Shown: piece by piece, positions 43,691 through 52,298 of the stretch
Layout of the letters: every line of letters starts with the position of its first letter
How positions within the stretch are numbered: the stretch's first letter is position 1
DNA from: Thalassobius sp047123305
Lineage (GTDB): Bacteria > Pseudomonadota > Alphaproteobacteria > Rhodobacterales > Rhodobacteraceae
Length of the DNA stretch: 64,000 bases
Direction of reading: 5' to 3'
Assembly (NCBI RefSeq): GCF_047123305.1
Contig: NZ_CP138918.1
Location: 1,674,001 to 1,738,000, forward strand
Notes under the pieces: generated by a model
Databases searched by the model: none
What the model saw: only the letters and a program-made list of their open reading frames with translations
What the model was told of the DNA's origin: nothing
Made by a program: the position numbers and the translations under genes

Positions 43691-44638
43691 ATGAAAATTG
43701 CCTTTCAGATGGATCCGATCGGTCCGATCGATATCAACGCAGACAGTTCTTTCCGCATCGCGTTGGAAGCGCAGGAACGCGGGCATGAGTTGTTCTATTA
43801 CACCCCTGACCGGCTCTCTTATCAGGAGGGCAGGGTTGTTGCACGCGGCTGGCCGCTGACCGTGCAACGGGTGGAAGGGGACCACTATCAACTGGGTGAA
43901 GAACAGGAGGTGGACCTATCGACATTTGACGTGGTCTGGCTGCGTCAAGATCCGCCGTTTGACATGTTCTACATCACCACCACCCATCTGCTGGAGCGGA
44001 TCCACCCGCAGACATTGGTGGTGAATGATCCGTTCTGGGTCCGCAATTATCCGGAAAAACTGCTGGTGCTGGATTTCCCCGATCTGACGCCGCCGACCAC
44101 AATTGCGCGGGATCTGCAGACCATCCGCAACTTCAAGGACAAACACGGCGATATCATCCTGAAGCCGCTCTACGGCAACGGTGGCGCCGGGGTGTTTCGT
44201 TTGACCGAAAGCGACCGCAACCTGTCCTCGCTGCATGAGCTGTTCACCGGTTTCAGTCGTGAGCCTTTGATTGCCCAGAAATTCCTGCCGGATGTCTCCC
44301 ATGGCGACAAGCGGGTGATCCTTGTGGATGGCGAACCTGTCGGGGCGATCAACCGGGTGCCGCAAGCGGGCGAGACGCGCTCGAACATGCATGTGGGCGG
44401 CCGGCCGGAGAAGATTGGGTTGAGCGCACGGGATCTGGAGATCTGCGAACGGATCGGCCCTCTGTTGCGGGAAAAAGGGCAGGTGTTTGTCGGCATTGAC
44501 GTGATTGGCGATTACCTGACAGAAATCAACGTGACCTCGCCCACCGGCATTCAAGAGCTGGAGCGCTTTGACGGCACCAACACTGCCGAAAAGATCTGGC
44601 AGGCGATTGAAACCCGCGTCGCCGCGCAGCGCGGCTAG
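43691..44638 (+). CDS. gshB: Glutathione synthetase
   Basis: 315 residues. ATP-grasp ligase that joins gamma-glutamylcysteine and glycine. MKIAFQMDPIGPIDINADSS (N-terminal domain) and ILKPLYGNGGAGVFRL (ATP-grasp loop) and EINVTSPTGIQELE (C-terminal metal/substrate site) are all typical. AGGTGG lies seven bases before ATG 43691. The alpha/beta hydrolase gene follows after 16 bases. Confidence 0.96.
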   Translation: MKIAFQMDPIGPIDINADSSFRIALEAQERGHELFYYTPDRLSYQEGRVVARGWPLTVQRVEGDHYQLGEEQEVDLSTFDVVWLRQDPPFDMFYITTTHLLERIHPQTLVVNDPFWVRNYPEKLLVLDFPDLTPPTTIARDLQTIRNFKDKHGDIILKPLYGNGGAGVFRLTESDRNLSSLHELFTGFSREPLIAQKFLPDVSHGDKRVILVDGEPVGAINRVPQAGETRSNMHVGGRPEKIGLSARDLEICERIGPLLREKGQVFVGIDVIGDYLTEINVTSPTGIQELERFDGTNTAEKIWQAIETRVAAQRG

Positions 44639-44654
44639 GTCTTTGAGCTGGCAA

Positions 44655-45530
44655 ATGACCCTGATGGGCGCAGCGATGCGCCTGTCTGTGCGTCCGATGA
44701 TGCGCCGCGCCAGCGACCCTGCCCAGATGCGTCAGCGGTTTGAACGGGCGGCGCGACGGACATTCCGGCCGGTCCCACATGCCTGCGTGATCCGGACGGA
44801 GGCCCCGCCAGGCGGGCTTTGGGTCTCCGCAGGGCGGGTCACATCCCGCCAGGTTTTGCTCTATCTCCATGGCGGTGGCTATATCGCGGGCAGCCCGGAA
44901 ACCCATGCCCAGATGGTGGCGCGCCTGTGTCGGATGACGGGAATGCGCGCCTTTCTGCCCCGTTACCGGCTGGCCCCTGAACACCCGTTGCCAGCCGCTT
45001 TGGACGATGCGTTGGCCGCCTACTACGAGCTTGTCGCGCGGGGGTATGCGGCACAGGACATCGTCATTGGCGGCGACAGTGCTGGCGGTGGATTGGCGCT
45101 GTCGCTTTTGTCAGCGCTATGTCTGCGTGGCACACCCCCAGCTGCGGCCTTTGCCTGGTCACCGTTTTGCGATCAGACCTTCAGCGGGGCGTCGGTGGTG
45201 GAAAACGGTGGGCGGGATCATTTCTTTCCGCCGGAACGGGTGCATGAGTTGAGCGAGATGGTTTTAGGGGATCTGGCGGCGGAGGATCCCCGCGCCTCGC
45301 CTTTGTTCGCGTCTTTTCCCAATTGCCCGCCGGTGTTGTTGCAGGTTTCGGACGGTGAAATCCTGCGGGATGATGCGCGGCGGATGGCGGAGCATTTACG
45401 GGCTCAAGATGCGACGGTCACCTTGCAGGAATGGGCCGGTGCGCCGCATGTCTGGCAGATTTTTGATGGGTGGTTCCCAGAGGCGCGGCAGGCCATTCGG
45501 GCCACATCGCGGTTTCTGGCTGACGGTTAG
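44655..45530 (+). CDS. Alpha/beta hydrolase (HSL family)
   Basis: 291 residues. The oxyanion motif HGGGY, the nucleophile GDSAGG, an acidic residue in SDGEIL and His in GAPHVWQ form a full hormone-sensitive-lipase-type catalytic set, so an active esterase acting on small acyl esters is expected. No signal peptide. The start could be TTG 44643 (LSWQMTLMGA) or ATG 44655. The stop overlaps the convergent comM gene by four bases. Confidence 0.9.
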   Translation: MTLMGAAMRLSVRPMMRRASDPAQMRQRFERAARRTFRPVPHACVIRTEAPPGGLWVSAGRVTSRQVLLYLHGGGYIAGSPETHAQMVARLCRMTGMRAFLPRYRLAPEHPLPAALDDALAAYYELVARGYAAQDIVIGGDSAGGGLALSLLSALCLRGTPPAAAFAWSPFCDQTFSGASVVENGGRDHFFPPERVHELSEMVLGDLAAEDPRASPLFASFPNCPPVLLQVSDGEILRDDARRMAEHLRAQDATVTLQEWAGAPHVWQIFDGWFPEARQAIRATSRFLADG

Positions 45531-47041
45531 GACGGGGCGGCTGTCATCAGGCGGTAGCTGATGGCCTCGGCGATGTGGGGGCGACGGACGGAGGCAGACC
45601 CATCGAGATCAGCGATTGTGCGGGCCACCCTCAGGACGCGGTGATAGCCACGGGCGGACAGGCCAAACCGCTCGGCGGCCTTTGCAATCAAAGCCTTACC
45701 TTCGCTGTCAGGTGTCGCGACGTCTTCCAGCGCGCGGCCTTCGGCGTCAGAGTTCAGGTGGATTGTGTCGTGACCGTCGAACCGCGCATGTTGCAGGGCA
45801 CGGGCGGCCGCGACCCGTTCTTGAACCTCTGCGGAGGTGGCGCCGGAGGCCGGCAGATCAAGGTCGGTGTAGGCGACGGGGGGCACTTTCAGCCGCAGGT
45901 CGAAACGGTCCAGCAGCGGTCCGCTGATCCGGCCCATGTAGTCGTCGCCGCAGGCGGGCGCGCGGTTGCAGGCACGGGCGGGATCGGTCAGGAAACCGCA
46001 ACGGCAGGGATTGGCGGCGGCAACCAGCATAAACCGGCAGGGGTAGGTGACATGGGCGTTGGCGCGGCTGATCACAACCTCGCCGGATTCCACAGGCTGG
46101 CGTAGGGTTTCCAGCACGGAGCGGTTGAACTCGGGGAACTCATCCATGAACAGCACCCCATTGTGGGCAAGTGAGATTTCCCCCGGTTTGGCGTTGCGGC
46201 CGCCGCCGACAATGGCGGCCATTGAAGCGGTGTGATGCGGTTCGCGGAACGGGCGGCTGCGGGAAATGCCGCCTTCTTCCAGCAAGCCCGCGAGCGAGTG
46301 GATCATTGAAGTTTCCAGTGCCTCAGCCGGGCTCAGCGGCGGCAGGATGCCGGGCAGGCGGGACGACAACATGGATTTGCCCGACCCCGGTGGACCGGAC
46401 ATCAGCAGATGGTGACGCCCGGCTGCAGCAATTTCCAAGGCGCGTTTGGCCCGTTCCTGGCCTTTGACGTCGCGCAGGCAGCGGGCACCGGTGTCCGTCA
46501 GCACCTCGCCGGGTTCGGCGGGTGTGAGGGGGGACTGGCCGGTGAAGTGACGCAGGATGTCAGAAAGCCCATTCGCAGCAATAACTTGGCAAGCACCAAC
46601 CCAGGCGGCCTCGGCGCCCGAGGCGCGGGGGCATAACAGGGCGCGGTCCTCTTCTGCGGCGCGCATGGCGGCGGGCAGGGCACCGATGACAGGGACCAGC
46701 GAACCGTCAAGAGAGAGTTCGCCAAGTGCAGTGATCGCCTCCACCGCGTCGGCAGGGATAATCTCCAGCGCGGCAAGCAAGGCCATCGCGATGGGCAGAT
46801 CGAAGTGGGAGCCTTCTTTCGGCAAGTCGGCAGGCGACAGGTTCACCGTGATCCGTTTGGAGGGCAGTGCGATGGCCAAAGCGTTGAGCGCCGCCCGCAC
46901 CCTATCCCGCGCCTCCGACACCGCCTTGTCCGGCAGGCCGACGATGGAGAAGTTGGGCAAGCCCTGCGACAGGGCGCATTGCACCTCCACCGTGCGGGCG
47001 GTGACGCCTTCGAAAGCGACGGTGTAGGCGCGTGCAACCAT
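45527..47041 (-). CDS. comM: YifB/ComM family AAA+ ATPase
   Basis: 504 residues. Mg-chelatase-like AAA+ protein; ComM is a hexameric helicase that promotes branch migration during natural transformation. N-terminal Lon-protease-like domain (MVARAYTVAFEGVTARTVEV), Walker A GPPGSGKSML, Walker B NGVLFMDEFPEF, Zn-type cysteines in ANPCRCGF, and a C-terminal Mg-chelatase domain ending RPHIAEAISYR. ATG 47041 is preceded by AGGGGG, which is itself in the 3' arm of a 12-bp hairpin. Confidence 0.94.
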   Translation of the reverse strand: MVARAYTVAFEGVTARTVEVQCALSQGLPNFSIVGLPDKAVSEARDRVRAALNALAIALPSKRITVNLSPADLPKEGSHFDLPIAMALLAALEIIPADAVEAITALGELSLDGSLVPVIGALPAAMRAAEEDRALLCPRASGAEAAWVGACQVIAANGLSDILRHFTGQSPLTPAEPGEVLTDTGARCLRDVKGQERAKRALEIAAAGRHHLLMSGPPGSGKSMLSSRLPGILPPLSPAEALETSMIHSLAGLLEEGGISRSRPFREPHHTASMAAIVGGGRNAKPGEISLAHNGVLFMDEFPEFNRSVLETLRQPVESGEVVISRANAHVTYPCRFMLVAAANPCRCGFLTDPARACNRAPACGDDYMGRISGPLLDRFDLRLKVPPVAYTDLDLPASGATSAEVQERVAAARALQHARFDGHDTIHLNSDAEGRALEDVATPDSEGKALIAKAAERFGLSARGYHRVLRVARTIADLDGSASVRRPHIAEAISYRLMTAAPS

Positions 47042-47046
47042 TTTTC

Positions 47047-47081
47047 CCCCTGTTGGTTGCCAAGAGATTAACCAACAGGGG
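47047..47081 (-). promoter_or_regulatory. 12-bp hairpin enclosing the comM ribosome-binding site
   Basis: CCCCTGTTGGTT and AACCAACAGGGG pair perfectly around an 11-base loop. On the minus strand the second arm supplies the AGGGG(G) Shine-Dalgarno sequence of comM, five bases from its ATG. It could hide the site from ribosomes, serve as a protein operator, or end the GST transcript (no U-run). Confidence 0.7.
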
Positions 47082-47106
47082 ATTACCGAAAGGTTAACGG
47101 CGCGCT

Positions 47107-47991
47107 TTAAGCGTCGGAATGTTCGGCGACCAGTGCGGTAAAGGCGGGCCACGCGGCGGCGTCATATACGGTTTTGTCGCGGCAGGTTGGATTGCAAAGC
47201 CCATAGACTGTGCCGTCAAGTTCTAGATAGTCCTGCACCGGTTTGCCCGAATAGGGGCAGTTGGCGTTGACCGAGGGGCCTTCGGCGACGGCGCGGGCAG
47301 GCAGTACTTTGGGGCCAGCCCAGTCTGTGCGGGCGTGGCCCATCGGGTAGGGGGAGGGATCGTAGCTGCGGGTCAGGCCTAGGGCGCGCCAGCGGCGGAA
47401 TGCGGGATCGGCCAGTGTGGTGTCCACATAGGCTTGGGCCAACGTGCCAACGGGCAGACCATGGCCGGCGATCCGGGCCGCGATGGGCGCGTAGAACGCA
47501 TCTGCTAGCGAGTAGTGGCCAAACAACCAAGGCCCCTCTGCACCGAAAGAGCTGCGGGCGCGGGTCCAGAGATCTTCGATCCGGTCCAGATCGGCCTGCA
47601 CCTCTTCCGAGACCGGGAAATCCAAGTAGGTATGTTCCAGCTGCATCGGGCATTCGCTGCGCAGCGCCATAAAGCCTGCGTGCATTTCCGCCGAGATCCA
47701 GCGGGCAAAGGCGCGGGCCTTGGGATCTGCGGGCCACATCTGGGCTTCGGGGTGGCGGCTGTTCAGCTCTTCTGCAATGGCGAGGGTTTCGCCAATCACC
47801 GTGCCATCTGCGCAGCGCAGTACAGGCACCAGACGGGCTGGAGCCAGCGGCTCCAATGCGGCGCGAAAACTACCATCGTAAAGGCTGAGCGTGCTGGTTT
47901 TGAACGGCATTCCAAATTTTTCCAACATCAGCCAGCCGCGCAGCGACCAGCTTGAAAACGTGCGGTCGCCAATGAAGATCTCGTAGGTCAT
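47107..47991 (-). CDS. Glutathione S-transferase with C-terminal Cys module
   Basis: 294 residues. The first 210 are a GST: thioredoxin-like N-terminal domain with SSWSLRGWLMLEKFGMPF (glutathione-side Ser) and an all-alpha C-terminal domain. After a linker comes an extra 50-residue piece with C245 (NCPYSGKPV), then LCNPTCRDK (C266, C270), a spacing like YHS/TRASH metal-binding modules. The extra domain is unusual in GSTs and hints at metal or heavy-metal handling. AGGAG precedes ATG 47991. Followed by comM on the same strand after 65 bases. Confidence 0.88.
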   Translation of the reverse strand: MTYEIFIGDRTFSSWSLRGWLMLEKFGMPFKTSTLSLYDGSFRAALEPLAPARLVPVLRCADGTVIGETLAIAEELNSRHPEAQMWPADPKARAFARWISAEMHAGFMALRSECPMQLEHTYLDFPVSEEVQADLDRIEDLWTRARSSFGAEGPWLFGHYSLADAFYAPIAARIAGHGLPVGTLAQAYVDTTLADPAFRRWRALGLTRSYDPSPYPMGHARTDWAGPKVLPARAVAEGPSVNANCPYSGKPVQDYLELDGTVYGLCNPTCRDKTVYDAAAWPAFTALVAEHSDA

Positions 47992-48070
47992 ATGCGTCTC
48001 CTGTCCCGGTTAGGGGCAGGGTACGCGTAGGCGTTAAATCACGGAAATGAATAATTGTGACGAAATTTCA

Positions 48071-48643
48071 TCACAGAAGTTGATTGATGCCGCGACTGTG
48101 CCAACGGTTCTGATCCCAATGCAGTTCGGTCACAGACAGGTTGTCGATCTTATGGGCAAAGGCCTCGTAAGCGCCTATTTGCAACGCTTGCTGCACCTGC
48201 GTCAGGATGGCCCCAAAATGGGCAACCGCGATGATATCGCGACCGGGGTGGGCCGCCAGCAACCGGGCGGCGGCGCGATCCACACGGGCGGCAACCGCGT
48301 GCCAGCTTTCGCCATTGGGGGGGCGCACGTCGCCGGGGTTTTCCCAGAAACGACGGATGTGGGCTTCGTCCTCGACCTCATCAAAACGTTTCAGTTCCCA
48401 GTCGCCAAAGTGGATTTCGCGCAGGTCGGGTTCATGTGGCAGACGTTCGCGGTCCCCTTGGAGGGCATCCGCTGTGGCGCGGGCACGGTGCAGGTCCGAG
48501 GAGATCACCAATGCCCCCTGCGGCAGGTGGGCATCCACCCGCGCAATCAGGCCGGTGTCCGACAGATCCGCAGGGATATCGGACCAGCCGACCATTGTTT
48601 TGGCATGGGTTGGACCGTGGCGGACCCAGAAAAAACGGCTCAT
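48071..48643 (-). CDS. Histidine phosphatase family protein (CobC-like)
   Basis: 190 residues. Phosphohistidine motif RHGPTH at residues 8-13 and the second His in VAHFGAIL make a phosphoglycerate-mutase-type phosphatase. It overlaps cobU by four bases (ATGA), so alpha-ribazole phosphatase (CobC), the last-but-one step of B12 nucleotide-loop assembly, is a sensible guess, though the sequence alone does not show it. Confidence 0.82.
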   Translation of the reverse strand: MSRFFWVRHGPTHAKTMVGWSDIPADLSDTGLIARVDAHLPQGALVISSDLHRARATADALQGDRERLPHEPDLREIHFGDWELKRFDEVEDEAHIRRFWENPGDVRPPNGESWHAVAARVDRAAARLLAAHPGRDIIAVAHFGAILTQVQQALQIGAYEAFAHKIDNLSVTELHWDQNRWHSRGINQLL

Positions 48644-49161
48644 GTCAGGGATCCTTTCAGCGCCAGGGGCAGGCCTGCCATGACTGCAACAACGGTGTCG
48701 GCCTCTGCCGCGAGGATCTGGTTCAGGGTGCCTTGTTCTTCGCGGAAGCGGCGGGCGAGCGCGTTTTCCGGCACCACCGACATGCCAACTTCATTGGAGA
48801 CCACCACAACCCGGCCCTTACAATTGCGGATCGCCTTCAGCAAACGTTTGGTTTCGGTCTGAACATCATGATCTGCCAGCAGGTGATTTGTCAGCCACAT
48901 GGTGGCGCAGTCCAGCAGCACCACCTGTTTTTTCTTCACAGCCGCCAACGCTGGCGTGAGGTCCAGTGGCGCCTCGACGGTTTGCCAACCGTCGCCGCGC
49001 TGCAAAATGTGCTTTTCGATTTTCGCTTTCATTTCAGCGTCCCAGGCCTGTGACGTGGCCAGGTAGATCTTGTCATAACCGCTTTGAATCACGGCGTTTT
49101 CCGCCCAAACAGACTTGCCCGAGGCGGCGCCGCCCAGCACCAAAGTCAGCTTTTCCAGCAT
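48640..49161 (-). CDS. cobU: Adenosylcobinamide kinase / guanylyltransferase
   Basis: 173 residues. Phosphorylates adenosylcobinamide and adds GMP on the way to B12. P-loop LGGAASGKSVWAE; active-site His in KHILQRGDGWQTVE followed by APLDL; the family's LLDCATMWLTN and VSNEVGMSVVPENALAR. ATG 49161 is preceded by AAGGTG. Divergent from rpoH2 with a 112-base promoter region. Confidence 0.95.
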   Translation of the reverse strand: MLEKLTLVLGGAASGKSVWAENAVIQSGYDKIYLATSQAWDAEMKAKIEKHILQRGDGWQTVEAPLDLTPALAAVKKKQVVLLDCATMWLTNHLLADHDVQTETKRLLKAIRNCKGRVVVVSNEVGMSVVPENALARRFREEQGTLNQILAAEADTVVAVMAGLPLALKGSLT

Positions 49162-49179
49162 CAAAGTTACACCTTTTTG

Positions 49180-49209
49180 TGATCCGTCACACCTTGCGGT
49201 GCGTAGCAC
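49180..49209 (+). promoter_or_regulatory. Candidate ECF (RpoE/ChrR-type) promoter of rpoH2
   Basis: TGATCC (49180-49185), 18 bases, then TAGCAC (49204-49209). The -35 is exactly that of the Rhodobacter sigma-E regulon and the spacing fits; the -10 is weak. A sigma-70 alternative, TTGCGG (49194-49199) with TATCAT (49219-49224), overlaps it. Inferred. Confidence 0.4.
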
Positions 49210-49273
49210 TCCTGCGTCTATCATAACAAGGCGCACAGAATTGAAACGTGCGTCTCAGATATGGGGGAATGTC

Positions 49274-50152
49274 ATGGCACTCGATTCACCCAAGGACCTC
49301 TCACTGTCCCGCAAGGCGATGAAAGCCGAATTGCTGGACGCAGAGACGGAAAGACAACTGGCATATGCCTGGCGTGACAACCGGGACGAAGCGGCGCTGC
49401 ATCGTTTGATCAACGCCTATATGCGTCTCGCGATCTCAATGGCGGCCAAGTTTAAACGATACGGCGCCCCAATGAACGACCTCATCCAAGAGGCTGGGCT
49501 GGGGTTGATGAAGGCGGCGGATAAGTTTGATCCGGACCGTGGCGTGCGGTTTTCGACCTACGCGGTCTGGTGGATCAAAGCCTCCATTCAGGACTATGTG
49601 ATGCGCAACTGGTCGATGGTGCGTACCGGCTCGACCTCTTCGCAGAAGTCGCTGTTTTTCAACATGCGTCGGGTTCAGGCGCGGCTGGAACGTGAAGCGT
49701 TTTCGCGCGGCGAGGCCTTGGATCGTCATCAGATGCGTCAGGCCATCTCGATGGAGATCGGCGTGCCGATCCACGATGTGGAGATGATGGAGGGGCGGCT
49801 GTCAGGCAGTGACTTCTCTCTCAACGCCACGCAAAGCTCTGAAGATGAAGGGCGGGAGTGGATCGACACGCTGGAAGACAGTTCTGAACAAGCGGCCGAG
49901 ATTGTGGAGGATCGCCACGACCGCAAGGCTCTGCGGGATTGGCTGACCGATGCGGTGGGTCGTTTGAATGAACGCGAACAGTTCATCATTCGCGAGCGCA
50001 AGCTGAAGGAACCTGTGCGGACATTGGAATCCCTTGGCAAGGAATTGGGCCTGTCCAAAGAACGGGTGCGTCAGCTGGAAGCTGCGGCGCTGAAAAAAAT
50101 GCGCAAACAACTGGAAGCCGAGAGCGAAGAGGTGCAAGAACTCCTCCTATGA
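49274..50152 (+). CDS. rpoH: RNA polymerase sigma-32 factor, RpoH2 type
   Basis: 292 residues. Regions 2 (DLIQEAGLGLMKAADKFDPDRGVRFSTYA, quoted as DLIQEAGLGLMKAADKFD and RGVRFSTYAVWWI) and 4 (LGKELGLSKERVRQLE) are intact, and QKSLFFNMRR is the RpoH box. The wording fits the second rhodobacterial paralogue (RpoH2), which responds to singlet oxygen and oxidative stress through RpoE. GGGGG is nine bases before ATG 49274. The chaN gene overlaps its end by four bases, so they are co-transcribed. Confidence 0.94.
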   Translation: MALDSPKDLSLSRKAMKAELLDAETERQLAYAWRDNRDEAALHRLINAYMRLAISMAAKFKRYGAPMNDLIQEAGLGLMKAADKFDPDRGVRFSTYAVWWIKASIQDYVMRNWSMVRTGSTSSQKSLFFNMRRVQARLEREAFSRGEALDRHQMRQAISMEIGVPIHDVEMMEGRLSGSDFSLNATQSSEDEGREWIDTLEDSSEQAAEIVEDRHDRKALRDWLTDAVGRLNEREQFIIRERKLKEPVRTLESLGKELGLSKERVRQLEAAALKKMRKQLEAESEEVQELLL

Positions 50153-50964
50153 GGATTTTGAACACAGCGTTTGCAGCACTGACTGCTTTGACAATTTATA
50201 CAACCGTGGCCCCGCCGCTCCTTGCAGAAGGGGCGGCGGATGCTGTTTGGAACGGCGTTGACATCGCCGTTCTGGGAGAGGTGCATGACAACCCTGCTCA
50301 CCATCTGGAGCAGGCGCGTTTGACCACACTGATTGCGCCGAAAGCTCTGGTCTTTGAGATGTTGACCGAAGCACAGGTTGCGGCGGCAGGGGCGGATCAT
50401 CAGGATATGGCGGGATTGGCGGCGGCGCTGGGCTGGGCTGAAACCGGCTGGCCGGCGTTTGATCTTTATGCCCCGATCTTTGCGGGGGCCCCGGATGCGG
50501 TGCTTTACGGGGCCGGGTTGCCGCGTGCGGCGGCACGGGCGGCCATGTCGGACGGGGTGGTGGCTAGTTTTGGGGCAGAAGCCGCCGCCTTCGGCCTGAC
50601 AAGCCCACTGCCAGTGGCCCAGCAAGAAGCGCGGCTTCAGCTGCAGGCGGATGCGCATTGCGGTGCTTTGCCAGAGGACATGCTGCCGATGATGGTGGAT
50701 CTGCAACGCCTGCGTGATGCCCATCTGGCGCGGGCGGCGGTTGCAGCGTTCACCGAAACTGGCGGGCCGGTGGTGATAATCACCGGCAACGGCCATGCCC
50801 GCACAGATTGGGGTGCAACGGCACTAATCCGGGTGGTGCAGCCCGACCTGACCGTGGTCGCGCTGGGGCAGGGGGAGGAGGGCATACCAGCCACAGGTGT
50901 ATTTGACGTCCATGCTGATGCTGCGGGCGTCGATCGGGGTGATCCCTGCGACGCATTTCGCTAG
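50149..50964 (+). CDS. ChaN family heme/iron-regulated protein
   Basis: 271 residues. Signal peptide to about LLAEG, then LGEVHDNPAHH, the ChaN hallmark with heme-ligand candidates, and ITGNGHARTDWG in the second half. ChaN proteins bind heme on the cell envelope and have an EreA/haem-binding fold. ATGA overlap with rpoH ties its expression to oxidative stress, in keeping with heme/iron protection. A typical lipobox Cys is not seen. Confidence 0.85.
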   Translation: MRILNTAFAALTALTIYTTVAPPLLAEGAADAVWNGVDIAVLGEVHDNPAHHLEQARLTTLIAPKALVFEMLTEAQVAAAGADHQDMAGLAAALGWAETGWPAFDLYAPIFAGAPDAVLYGAGLPRAAARAAMSDGVVASFGAEAAAFGLTSPLPVAQQEARLQLQADAHCGALPEDMLPMMVDLQRLRDAHLARAAVAAFTETGGPVVIITGNGHARTDWGATALIRVVQPDLTVVALGQGEEGIPATGVFDVHADAAGVDRGDPCDAFR

Positions 50965-51051
50965 CGGGCAGCACACGGGCTGCCCTTGTCCTCCGTCCCC
51001 CATCACCCTACTGTCGGCCGAAGTGAATGCAGCGGTCATGCGGGGGATAGG

Positions 51052-52248
51052 ATGCTGAACGGCAAACGCATTTTGTTGATTATCGGCGGCGGGATCGCAG
51101 CCTTCAAATTGCCCGAGCTGATCCGCCGCCTGCGCGAGCGTGGGGCCTCGGTCACGCCGGTTCTGACCAAAGCGGCGCAGGAATTTGTCACCCCTCTGAC
51201 CATCGGCTCACTGGCTGGGGAGAAGGTTTACACCGACCTCTTCGATCTGACCGATGAGGCTGAGATGGGCCATATCCAGCTGTCCCGTGTGGCGGACCTG
51301 GTGGTGGTCGCCCCGGCGACAGCCGACCTGATGGCAAAGATGGCGCAGGGGCAGGCGAACGATCTGGCCTCGACGCTGTTGCTGGCGACGGACACGCCGG
51401 TGATGATCGCGCCTGCAATGAATGTGCGCATGTGGGAGCATCCGGCCACCCAGCGCAATCTTGCCCTGCTGCAAGGTGACAGGATCACGGTGTTGGGCCC
51501 GAATGAGGGCGACATGGCCTGTGGCGAATATGGGCCCGGCCGGATGGTCGAGCCTATGGAAATTCTGGCTGGTATCGAGGCGGCCCTGTCCAACGGGCCG
51601 CTCAAAGGCAAACGGGTGCTGGTGACCTCAGGTCCGACCCATGAACCGATTGATCCCGTGCGCTATATTGCCAACCGTTCGTCTGGGGCGCAGGGCACGG
51701 CCATTGCCAAGGCGCTGATGGCGCTGGGGGCAGAGGTGGTTTTTGTGACCGGTCCCGCAGATGTCGCACCGCCCGAAGGGGTTGAACTGCACCGGGTTGA
51801 GAGTGCAAATGACATGCTCACGGCAGTAGAGGCCGCCCTGCCGGTGGATGCCGGTGTCTTTGCGGCTGCGGTGGCGGATTGGCGTGTTGCCTCGGCCTCA
51901 GGCTCGAAGATCAAGAAGCAGAACGGCAAGCTGCCGGTACTGGAATTTGCCGAAAACCCCGACATTCTGGCCACGATCAGCCAGCTGGAGGCAGGGCGCC
52001 CGCCGCTGGTGGTGGGCTTTGCCGCTGAAACGGATGACGTCATCGCCAACGCAACGGCCAAACGGCAGCGCAAGGGCTGTGACTGGATCGTTGCCAATGA
52101 CGTCAGCCCCGAGACCGGGATTATGGGCGGCAATGAAAACGCCGTGACCCTGATTTCAGAGACCGGATCAGAGGCCTGGCCGCGCATGGGCAAGGATGCG
52201 GTGGCTGTGAAACTGGCAGAACGGATCGCTGCAGCGCTGCAGGGGTGA
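51052..52248 (+). CDS. coaBC: Bifunctional CoaBC
   Basis: 398 residues. CoaC decarboxylase (about 1-190): IGGGIAAFK, PAMNVRMWEHPA, and active-site Cys in GDMACGEYGPGRM. CoaB synthetase (about 190-398): TSGPTHEPIDPVRYIANRSSG (split TSGPTHEPIDPV, RYIANRSSG) and KIKKQNGKLP. Makes 4'-phosphopantetheine for coenzyme A. GGGGGATAGG precedes ATG 51052. dut follows after a 50-base spacer holding a repeat. Confidence 0.97.
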   Translation: MLNGKRILLIIGGGIAAFKLPELIRRLRERGASVTPVLTKAAQEFVTPLTIGSLAGEKVYTDLFDLTDEAEMGHIQLSRVADLVVVAPATADLMAKMAQGQANDLASTLLLATDTPVMIAPAMNVRMWEHPATQRNLALLQGDRITVLGPNEGDMACGEYGPGRMVEPMEILAGIEAALSNGPLKGKRVLVTSGPTHEPIDPVRYIANRSSGAQGTAIAKALMALGAEVVFVTGPADVAPPEGVELHRVESANDMLTAVEAALPVDAGVFAAAVADWRVASASGSKIKKQNGKLPVLEFAENPDILATISQLEAGRPPLVVGFAAETDDVIANATAKRQRKGCDWIVANDVSPETGIMGGNENAVTLISETGSEAWPRMGKDAVAVKLAERIAAALQG

Positions 52249-52290
52249 AGGCAAATGCCTTCGGCGAGAGTATTTGGGATCATTGAAAGA
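52247..52290 (+). repeat. Hairpin with GAGTATTT tail, copy G
   Basis: GAAGGC-AAAT-GCCTTC (52247-52262), then GGCGAGAGTATTTGGGATC and ATTGAAAGAGC. The GAAAGAG of the element serves as the Shine-Dalgarno sequence of dut. Confidence 0.7.
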
Positions 52291-52298
52291 GCGTGAAC

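Noticed and set aside
49161..49274. Cobalamin riboswitch before cobU
   Set aside because: The 112-base gap is too short and lacks the B12-box sequence; it is better explained as divergent promoters.
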